A DNA stretch of 64,000 bases, taken from the NCBI RefSeq assembly GCF_003058325.1, contig NZ_CP028843.1, positions 4,438,001-4,502,000 on the forward strand. Reading direction: 5' to 3'. The translations under genes and the position numbers were made by a program. The notes under the pieces are model-generated. The model did not search any database. It was not told the DNA's origin and saw only the letters and a program-made list of their open reading frames with translations. The DNA is from Methylobacterium currus (lineage in GTDB: Bacteria; Pseudomonadota; Alphaproteobacteria; Rhizobiales; Beijerinckiaceae). Shown here piece by piece: positions 28,252 to 35,000 of the stretch (position 1 is its first letter; each line of letters starts with the position of its first letter).

Positions 28252-31200
28252 TCACGTATGCGCCGACTGTCCTGACACCACGTTCCAATCCGGACCGCCA
28301 CCGACCACCAGCGAGCTGAAGCTGGCCTGTCCGTTCGTGATACTCTCCAAAACGTAGCCGGTCACCGCGTTGCGCTGCAGGATGTCCGACCTGCCGTCGC
28401 CGTTGAAGTCGCCGGTGCCCACGACGTTCCAGCTCGGGTCCGCGCCGATCCACTTGCCGCTGATCAGGTCACGAGTGCTCGTGTCCTGATAGATTAAGGT
28501 ACCGTTGATGTTGCGCCACAGGACGTCCGACTTGCCGTCAGCATCAAAGTCGCCGATGCCGACCACGTTCCAGCTCAGATCTCCGCCGATCACCTGCGCG
28601 CTGAGAGCGGTGCCGCCACTCATCAGCGTTTGCAGCACGTGCCCGGTCTGCGCGTCGCGTTGCAGGATGTCGGTCATGCCGTCGCCGTTGAAGTCGCCGG
28701 TGCCCACCACGCTCCAGTTCGGATCGTTGCCGAGCACGCCGCTGCCGATCAGAGCAGCGCCATCCATCTCCCGCTCGACCAGGGTGCCGTCGGTGTTGCG
28801 CCACAGGACGTCCGACTTGCCGTCGCCGTTAAAGTCGCCGGTGCCCACCACGCTCCAGTTCTGGTCACCACCGATCACCTGCGCGCTGAGGATGGTACGG
28901 CCGTCCATGAGGGTCTGCAGCACGTGCCCGGTCCGGGCGTCGCGCTGCAGGATGTCGGTCCTGCCGTCGCCGTTGAAGTCGCCGGTGCCAACGACGCTCC
29001 AGTTCGGATCGTTGCCGATCGCCCCGCCGCTGATCAAGGCAGCGCTGTCCATCTCCCACTCGACCAGAGTGCCGTCGGTGTTCCGCCACAGGATGTCCGA
29101 CTTGCCATCGCCGTTGAAGTCGTCGGTGAGGGCGAGCGGTGCATGGGCGAGCGTCACGCTGGTGCCGGTGGCTCCACCGACGAGCAGGTTGCCGACCGCG
29201 TCCTGGATACCGGTACCGCTCGCGTTCAGGTCGAGATGCAGCAGCCCGTTGAAGGAGGACAGGCCCGCGACGGGGACGCTATAGGTCTTGCCGCCGTCGG
29301 CGCTGACGGGAGTGCCGATAGTGGCACCCGCGATAAGGCTGCCGCTGGCATCGCGCAGGGTGAAATCGCTGGCATCCAGGCCGGTGACCACCTCTGAGAA
29401 GGCCAGCGTGTAAGTTAGCGTGCTCGCTTTGGGGCTGGTGGCTGCGGCAGTCAGGCCAGCTACGAGCGGCGCGAGCGTGTCGAAGGTGAGGGGCGGGGTG
29501 GTGCCCGCTCCACCCGGGTTGCCGGCGGCGTCCAGGTAGGTGCCGGCCGCCACGGTGATCGCAGCGGTACCGGCGTTCACCCCGGCCGCCGGCGTGAAGG
29601 TGGCCGTGCGCACTAGGCCCGAGCCCGAGAGTTCGGAGAGCGTGCCGCCGGTGACGGTGATATCGTCACGGACGAAGCTGGCGCCGGGATCCTCGCTGAA
29701 GGTGAAGCTGACAGTGGCGCTCTGGCCGGCCCGCAAGGCGCTGGCGCTCGAGCTGATCGCCAGGGTCGGGGCGATCTGATCCAGCGTCACGCTGGTGCCG
29801 GCGGCTCCGCCGGTGAGCGGGTTGCCGACGGCGTCCTGGATCCCGGTGCCGGTGGCGTTGAGGTCGAGATGGACCGGGCCGTTGGTACTCACGCCGGAGA
29901 CGGTGACGCCGTAGGTCCGGCCGCCATCGGTGCTGACGGGGTTGCCGACCGTGGCGCCCGTGACGGCACGGCCGTCGGCGTCGCGCAGGGTGAAGTCGCC
30001 GGCATCGAGGCCGGTGACGGCTTCGGAGAAGGCCAGCGCGTAGGTCAGGCTGGTGGCGTTGGTCGGACCGGTCGTCGCGGTGGTCAGGCCGGCGACGATG
30101 GGGGCGGTGTGGTCGAGGGTGGTGACGCCGCCCGCAGTGAAGCCGGTCGCGGCGTTGCCGGCGGCGTCCTGGATGCCGGTACCGGCGCCCTTGAGGTCGA
30201 GTCGAAGGGTGCCATCGCCGGTCACGCCGGCGAGGGTCACGGTGTAGGTGGTGCCGCTGCCGGTGACGCTCGCGATAGTGCCGGCCGCCGTGCCGGTGCC
30301 GGTGAGCGCGAAGTCGCCGGCATCGACGCCGGTGACCGCCTCCGAGAAGGTCACGGTCTGGGTCAGGCTCGTGGCGTTGGTCGGGCCTGTGACGCTCGGG
30401 CTGATGCCGGCGACGTTGGGCGGGGTTGCGTCCACCGTCCAGGTGTAGACGGCCGGCGTCGGATCGACGTTGCCGGCGGCGTCGACGCTGCGCACCTGGA
30501 AGGTATGGCTGCCGTCGGCAAGACCCGTGTAGGTCAGCGGGTTGGTGGCAACCACGAATGCGCTGCCATCGAGCGACACCGCGTAGGTCAGGGATCCCGC
30601 GGGCGAGATATTGTCCGTCCCAATGAAGGAGAACGTTGCGCTCGATGAGCTGGACAGGGATGCCGGCCCGCCCTGGATCGTCGTGTCGGGCGGCGTCGTA
30701 TCGGCGACGGTGAACGCGTAGGTTCGGCTGCCCACGTTCCCGTGCTGGTCCTGCGCGGTCGCCGTGATCGTGTGGAGGCCGAGACCGAAGATGCTGCCGG
30801 ACGTCACCTGCCGGGTTTGGCCGTTGACCGTCTCGAAATACGTCAGCGTGGGGGCAGATGCATCGAGATTGTCGGCCGCCGTCACGGCGAAGGACACCGC
30901 GGCACCGGAGGCGGACGTCGCGGAGATCGTCTGGTTCCCGGACGGGACGGTGATGACCGGAGCCGTCGAGTCGGGGACCTGGGCGTAGGTCAGGGTGATG
31001 AAATTCGAGCCGTTGACATCCCCGAGCGCGTAGGTCGTGCCGCTCGACGCATCGGTCCCACGCCCGACGACGACGCGGTCGCGCAGGTCCGGCAATTGGA
31101 AATTCGATGAACCGTTTCCGCCGAAAGTCGTGCCGAGCAGCGAGTAGAGCGCCTGATACGGACTGATCGGAAGGGTCTGGCCCTGCGCCAGCATCCAGCC

Positions 31201-32100
31201 GCTCGGAACCTGGCTCGCATCGCCGGCGAAGACGCGGACCTCGCCGACGTAGAAATCTTCTGCCAATCCGCTACCGTCACGTTGTGGATAGATGCCATTC
31301 AACGAGATGATATAGTTCAGAACAAGACCTGGCGAGCGGTTGTCGATGGGCTGTCCGCCCCCATACTTGGCTTCCGAGGGAAGCTGGGATGGGCTCAGCG
31401 TCAGGTTTGCTTGGCCGAGGCTTTGGCCCAGGGTCGTCTGCGGCCCGACGCCGACGATGTCGCGCCCGACGAGGTTCGGAACGTTGAAGGTCGTTCGTCC
31501 ATCGCCGCCATAGGTCGTGCCAAGAACCGCGAAGAGCGCCGGATAATCCGCGATCGACAGGGCGCGGCCGTCCGCCGGGATGAAGCCCTGCGGAATGTAC
31601 GACGACGCGAAGCCGCTCACCTCGCCAGTAATCGTTGAGTAGCCATCGCCGTTGGATTGGATCCCATAATACAGACCAAGAGATGGCTGCTGGTTGTCGA
31701 ACGGACTGTTGCCTCCTCCATAGACCCCGGGTATTTGAGAAGCATTCAGTGAGGTTAGGACCGCGCCGTTGACGGATCCCTCAAAATAAGCACTTGAGTT
31801 GCTTGCCCCAACGATGGTTCTACCCTGAAGATTAGGCAGATTGAATGACGTTCTTCCGTCGCCGCCATAGGTGACGCCGAGCAAGGCATAGAGGGCGCTG
31901 TTCTGACTGATGGAGAGAAGCTGGCCGTTGGTGGCCGGCGCGGGATCGAAGGTGGTCGCGAAGGTCCGAATTGAGCCAAGCGTGCCGCCCTGCCCTGCGG
32001 TGGGATATCCGTCGTCGCGCGAGGGGAAGTAGCCGTTCGTGAGGATGACCTGGGTCAGGGCGAGCGAGGCCTGCCTGTTGTCGAATGGTGCCGCGGCCAT
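28252..32100 (-). CDS. Giant surface/secreted protein: three tail-collar domains, Ig-like repeats, FG-GAP repeats
   Basis: A 1282-residue repetitive protein. Residues 1-365 hold three phage tail-collar/microcystin-dependent-protein domains, each with ALYALLGTTYGGDGRTxF-LPNLxGR-like cores. A HYR-like region follows (about 370-465), then an Ig-like domain, then three or four related Ig-like units with the phrase SEAVTGLDAGDFTLRD (about 560-960). The C-terminal third holds about seven FG-GAP/VCBS-type repeats (DFNGDGKSDILWRNTDGT, calcium-loop style). No Sec signal is present, so type I secretion or a phage-like assembly is possible. The start ATG 32100 begins MAAAPFDNRQ. Joining tail-collar to FG-GAP modules is unusual; adhesion or binding is inferred. 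Confidence 0.85.
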   Translation of the reverse strand: MAAAPFDNRQASLALTQVILTNGYFPSRDDGYPTAGQGGTLGSIRTFATTFDPAPATNGQLLSISQNSALYALLGVTYGGDGRTSFNLPNLQGRTIVGASNSSAYFEGSVNGAVLTSLNASQIPGVYGGGNSPFDNQQPSLGLYYGIQSNGDGYSTITGEVSGFASSYIPQGFIPADGRALSIADYPALFAVLGTTYGGDGRTTFNVPNLVGRDIVGVGPQTTLGQSLGQANLTLSPSQLPSEAKYGGGQPIDNRSPGLVLNYIISLNGIYPQRDGSGLAEDFYVGEVRVFAGDASQVPSGWMLAQGQTLPISPYQALYSLLGTTFGGNGSSNFQLPDLRDRVVVGRGTDASSGTTYALGDVNGSNFITLTYAQVPDSTAPVITVPSGNQTISATSASGAAVSFAVTAADNLDASAPTLTYFETVNGQTRQVTSGSIFGLGLHTITATAQDQHGNVGSRTYAFTVADTTPPDTTIQGGPASLSSSSSATFSFIGTDNISPAGSLTYAVSLDGSAFVVATNPLTYTGLADGSHTFQVRSVDAAGNVDPTPAVYTWTVDATPPNVAGISPSVTGPTNATSLTQTVTFSEAVTGVDAGDFALTGTGTAAGTIASVTGSGTTYTVTLAGVTGDGTLRLDLKGAGTGIQDAAGNAATGFTAGGVTTLDHTAPIVAGLTTATTGPTNATSLTYALAFSEAVTGLDAGDFTLRDADGRAVTGATVGNPVSTDGGRTYGVTVSGVSTNGPVHLDLNATGTGIQDAVGNPLTGGAAGTSVTLDQIAPTLAISSSASALRAGQSATVSFTFSEDPGASFVRDDITVTGGTLSELSGSGLVRTATFTPAAGVNAGTAAITVAAGTYLDAAGNPGGAGTTPPLTFDTLAPLVAGLTAAATSPKASTLTYTLAFSEVVTGLDASDFTLRDASGSLIAGATIGTPVSADGGKTYSVPVAGLSSFNGLLHLDLNASGTGIQDAVGNLLVGGATGTSVTLAHAPLALTDDFNGDGKSDILWRNTDGTLVEWEMDSAALISGGAIGNDPNWSVVGTGDFNGDGRTDILQRDARTGHVLQTLMDGRTILSAQVIGGDQNWSVVGTGDFNGDGKSDVLWRNTDGTLVEREMDGAALIGSGVLGNDPNWSVVGTGDFNGDGMTDILQRDAQTGHVLQTLMSGGTALSAQVIGGDLSWNVVGIGDFDADGKSDVLWRNINGTLIYQDTSTRDLISGKWIGADPSWNVVGTGDFNGDGRSDILQRNAVTGYVLESITNGQASFSSLVVGGGPDWNVVSGQSAHT
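28340..29130 (-). repeat. FG-GAP coding repeats
   Basis: The 3' part of the large gene repeats a block containing 'gacttcaacggcgacggc' (on the minus strand) several times, with near-identical copies around 28385, 28680, 28820 and 28970. The encoded phrase WSVVGTGDFNGDG alternates with DILxRN/DILQRD units. The high DNA identity points to recent expansion or conversion. Confidence 0.8.
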
Positions 32101-32612
32101 CGTCCCCCCCCTATCGTCCAAGATACCGGACGCGCCTGACTATCACTGTTCTAAAACGTCTTATGAATGGGCTTCTGCGGTATGTCTTCATGAAAGTCTA
32201 GTGATATCGGCTTGTGAGGTCCGTCATTCGTCTAAAAAGGGACTGAAGGGCTCGCAGTGCACGGCATTGTCATAAATCAGACAATTCTGTGGCCAACTCG
32301 CATTTTTGCTACTGGGATAGAGAAAGTCCATGTTGCCTAGGGTCAAGTCGACCACCGGCCTGCGTGTTATCTTCGAGTCTACGGAAGCGTCAGTGTCTTG
32401 CGCGACGCCGACCGCCTAACCCGAAGGCAAGTCACCCAAAGCGGATTATAGGCGCGGTGCTGCGAGGTTCGTTCGTTATTCCAGCCGTCCATAGAGGCAT
32501 ACCGTAGCGGACGGGTGCAAAGCCGTCCGAAAGCCCGTCCGTAAAGGTTGACTTCGACCTACGGACAGCCATTCTTGCGGGCAAGGCCCATTCGGACAGG
32601 CTTGCCGCTCCC
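32101..32612. other. Low-G+C intergenic region with GTCCG/CGGAC repeats
   Basis: This 512-base region separates the divergent surface-protein and serine-recombinase genes. Its left part (32110-32300) is clearly richer in A+T than the neighbours and probably holds the surface-protein promoter. The right part carries five CGGAC/GTCCG repeats (see separate entry). No credible coding frame. Confidence 0.5.
32508..32597. promoter_or_regulatory. CGGAC/GTCCG repeat array before the second serine recombinase
   Basis: CGGAC at 32508, GTCCG at 32525 and 32537, and CGGACAG at 32572 and 32593 lie within 90 bases immediately upstream of the recombinase start at 32613. The mixture of direct and inverted copies resembles a resolvase site or operator. 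It parallels the GGTTCA array at the other recombinase but uses a different motif. Confidence 0.55.
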
Positions 32613-33134
32613 ATGCAGACGCCCCTCTACGCCCGCGTCTCAACCGCGGATCAGACCCTCGCTCACCAACGCACCCAAGCGGAGGCGGCAGGCTTCAAGG
32701 TTGACCAAGTGGTGGCAGATGAGGGGGTGTCTGGCCTCACCACCGCCTTGCAGGACCGGCCTCAGGGCCGCCGCCTGTTCGACATGCTGCGCCGAGGGGA
32801 CGTGCTGGTGGTGCGGTGGGTTGATCGCCTCGGGCGGAACTACGCGGACGTGTGCGACACCATCCGGGAGTTGATGCGGAGAGGCGTCATCGTCCGCACC
32901 GTCATCAGCAACCTCACCTTCGACGGCGCCACGAAGGACCCGATGCAGCAGGCCGTGAGGGACGCCTTGATCGGCTTCATGGCAGCCACGGCGCAGGCCC
33001 AGGCGGAGGCCTCGAAGGAAGCCCAGAGGGCCGGCATAGACCACGCCAGGAGCCGCGAGGACGCCTACCGGGGCCGGCAGCCGAGCTTCACGCGGGAGCA
33101 GTTCGAGGCCGTGCAGGGGGCTCTAGTGCATTGA
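32613..33134 (+). pseudogene. Serine recombinase cut by the IS630 element
   Basis: A resolvase-family protein whose catalytic domain is intact (YARVSTADQTLAHQRTQAE, catalytic Ser near residue 10; GDVLVVRWVDRLGRN). The conserved C-terminal linker SFTREQFEAVQGAL is reached, but the helix-turn-helix is missing: the IS630 element begins at 33126, adding only a few foreign codons before a stop at 33134. Joining across the element at the TA pair restores GALAQS, so the gene once continued at 34283. The downstream remnant soon loses similarity and stops. It is probably inactive for sequence-specific binding, although a catalytic fragment could be made. Confidence 0.85.
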
Positions 33135-33181
33135 CGCATTCAGATGATTCACGTCAGGCGTGAGGCATGCGAGTCTGAGGC

Positions 33182-34270
33182 ATGGCTCAGACTGTCTGCG
33201 TGATTCCCAGCGCCGCCGACCTGGCGCACCTGTCCGCCATCGTCGCCGATCGGGCGCAGCCCCTCAAGCACATCCAGCGCGCCCGCATCGTTCTGCTCTC
33301 GGCCGAACGCCTCTCCGTCCTCGACGTCGCCCGCCAGGCCGGCGTCAGCCGGCCAGCCGTCTGGCGCTGGCAACAGCGCTACGCCGAAGAAGGCGTCGAG
33401 GGACTGCTGCGCGACAAGACCCGTCCGCCTGGCAAGCCGCCCCACTCCACCGACACCGTCGCCGAGGTGCTGGCGCTGACCTGCTCCGAACCGCCCGGTG
33501 AGGTCACCCACTGGACCGGCCGCGCCCTGGCGCAGGCCGTCGGGATCTCCTTACGATCGGTCCAGCGCATCTGGGACGCACACCGCCTCCAGCCACATCG
33601 GGTCCGCAGCTTCAAGCGCTCGAACGATCCAGCCTTCGCCGAGAAGGTCGAGGACATCGTCGGCCTCTCCATGGATCCGCCGCGCCATGCCGTCGTGCTC
33701 TCGCTCGACGAGAAGAGCCAGATCCAGGCCCTGGAACGCACCCGTCCGAGCCGACCCGTCACGCCAGGTCGTCCCGTCACGCCAGGTCGTCCCGAAACCC
33801 AGACCCACGACTACGTCCGTCACGGTACCACGACGCTGTTTGCCGCGCTCGACGTGCTGGAGGGCACCGTGATCGGTCGCTGCATGCAGCGTCATCGCCA
33901 CGACGAGTTCCTGCGCTTCCTCAACACTATCGAGGCCGCGGTGCCGGCCGGCAAACTGATCCACGTGATCCTGGACAACTACGCCACCCACAAGCACCCG
34001 AAAGTGCGAGCCTGGCTGGCCCGGCATCCGCGCTGGATCTTCCACTTCACTCCGACCTCGGCCTCGTGGATGAACGCGGTCGAGGGCTTCTTCTCGGCCT
34101 TGACCCGGCGCAGGCTGAAACGTGGCAGCTTCAGCGGGATCGTCGACCTTCAGGCTGCGATCAACCGCTACATCACCGAGCACAACGACAGGCCAAAGCC
34201 CTTCGTCTGGACCAAGCCGGCCGCCGCCATCCTCAATGCCGTCAACGGCAACGCTGCACCATCCGAATGA
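33182..34270 (+). CDS. IS630-family transposase
   Basis: A 362-residue DDE transposase. The N-terminal helix-turn-helix (LDVARQAGVSRPAVWRWQQR) is followed by a second HTH region and the catalytic domain. Acidic residues lie in LSLDEKSQ (about 173), VILDNYATH (about 264) and NAVEGFF (about 300), giving a DDE triad with the usual spacing. The stop codon lies inside the right inverted repeat. An exact 18-bp tandem duplication (33755-33790) gives PVTPGR twice in the loop after the first Asp. The frame is uninterrupted, so the enzyme may be active. Confidence 0.94.
   Translation: MAQTVCVIPSAADLAHLSAIVADRAQPLKHIQRARIVLLSAERLSVLDVARQAGVSRPAVWRWQQRYAEEGVEGLLRDKTRPPGKPPHSTDTVAEVLALTCSEPPGEVTHWTGRALAQAVGISLRSVQRIWDAHRLQPHRVRSFKRSNDPAFAEKVEDIVGLSMDPPRHAVVLSLDEKSQIQALERTRPSRPVTPGRPVTPGRPETQTHDYVRHGTTTLFAALDVLEGTVIGRCMQRHRHDEFLRFLNTIEAAVPAGKLIHVILDNYATHKHPKVRAWLARHPRWIFHFTPTSASWMNAVEGFFSALTRRRLKRGSFSGIVDLQAAINRYITEHNDRPKPFVWTKPAAAILNAVNGNAAPSE
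33755..33790 (+). repeat. Exact 18-bp tandem duplication in the transposase gene
   Basis: Copies at 33755-33772 and 33773-33790 are identical and in frame, encoding PVTPGR twice between the first catalytic Asp region and THDYVRHG. Confidence 0.9.
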
Positions 34271-34282
34271 GTCAGTGCACTA

Positions 34283-34340
34283 GCTCAGTCGGCCGGGCGG
34301 AGGCTGTTGCGCATGCTCCGTTCAGCTAGGCCTGGACGAG
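34283..34340 (+). pseudogene. 3' remnant of the interrupted serine recombinase
   Basis: If the IS630 element and one TA are removed, the recombinase frame continues here as AQSAGRRLLRMLRSA and then degrades. The typical C-terminal helix-turn-helix is not recognisable, so this end was probably already damaged or has decayed since insertion. Confidence 0.45.
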
Positions 34341-34386
34341 AAGACGTCGCTTCCCGACCGCTTCAATGATCTGATGGAGCGCGTTT

Positions 34387-34806
34387 CTACCGTCGCACGA
34401 CAGTCGATTTAGCAGATCGTAGCCAAAACTCGCGCAGGGACGCGTGTTGGAGCGACGCATCTCGCTGCGTGGCGAAGTCCTTCGGGGTGAAGGCCGGATC
34501 GGCGATCCGGTCCGGCAGCGGCGTCAGTCCTGCCTTTATCAAACGCCTCGCCAGCACGGGCTCGCCCGGACGGTTGAGCGTCTCCACGCCGACGAGGCAG
34601 CCATCCCGATGGCACTCGACGGCGTAGCCGGATCCCGGGCCCTGGCGAGCCACGGCCGTGTCATGCGGCGGTGTGACCCGCGATCTGAAGCTTGAGGTTG
34701 CCCGGGTGGCTCCAGAACCATGGGACCGCCGTATGGGTCGGCCGGTCAGCCGCGCTGCAACGCCGCGCGCTCCGTCCACCGCGTCGGAGACCGGCCCGGC
34801 ACGGGC
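34387..34806 (-). pseudogene. Frameshifted C-terminal remnant of a ferredoxin/rubredoxin-type FAD reductase
   Basis: Three frames together match the C-terminal part of FAD-dependent ferredoxin reductases. One frame gives GARGVAARLTGRP; the next gives TAVPWFWSHPGNLKLQIAG (34671-34736), the hallmark segment usually VPWFWSDQ; a third gives VGVETLNRPGEPVLARRL and PDRIADPAFTPKDF (34471-34620). At least two frameshifts separate them, and the FAD- and NAD-binding halves are absent. It is therefore a dead fragment, probably left when the island or its neighbours rearranged. No intact partner ferredoxin gene is in the window. Confidence 0.75.
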
Positions 34807-34812
34807 CGTCCA

Positions 34813-34826
34813 TTGAGGAAGATCAA
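34813..34826. promoter_or_regulatory. FixK/FNR-type box TTGAGGAAGATCAA
   Basis: TTGA-N6-TCAA palindrome (FixK class TTGA/C-N6-G/TCAA; FNR consensus with one mismatch). It lies about 175 bases upstream of the ACP-FAAL-PlsC start and is the first of a series of similar boxes in this half of the window. Binding is inferred. Confidence 0.55.
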
Positions 34827-35000
34827 GGCGGTGCTGGAAGCGGGTGCCATGCTGCGACGGGACCCGGCGTCTCCGCCGCGCCGTGGTCAGGCTCAGCGCG
34901 GGGGCGTCTCTTGCCGGGAACCTTGCCGAGGACCTTGCCGGGAACGGTTCTTCCGGTCAGCCCGACCGCCGATCCGGCGCCGGCGGCGGCCGCGTCGGTC

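Larger units (their letters stand above)
33126..34280 (+). mobile_element. IS630-family insertion sequence
   Basis: A 1155-base element flanked by TA dinucleotides (33124-33125 and 34281-34282), as expected for the IS630/Tc1-mariner superfamily. The terminal inverted repeats are GTGCATTGACGCATTCAGATG on the left and, read inward, GTGCACTGACTCATTCGGATG on the right: 18 of 21 positions agree. It carries one transposase gene and interrupts a serine recombinase. Confidence 0.92.
24530..34282. mobile_element. Candidate integrated island (boundaries approximate)
   Basis: The segment from the pabB stop to beyond the IS630 copy contains a tyrosine integrase, two serine recombinases, an HNH protein, a large repetitive surface protein and an insertion sequence, and no core gene. 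Parts (28.2-32.6 kb) have visibly lower G+C. The left end is suggested by the cut gene after pabB. I found no matching direct repeat at a right end, so the right boundary could lie anywhere from 34.3 to 34.9 kb or the segment may be composite. Confidence 0.4.

Noticed and set aside
28340..29130. Regular repeats considered as a CRISPR array
   Set aside because: The repeats are in-frame coding units much longer than CRISPR repeats, with no unique short spacers and no cas genes.
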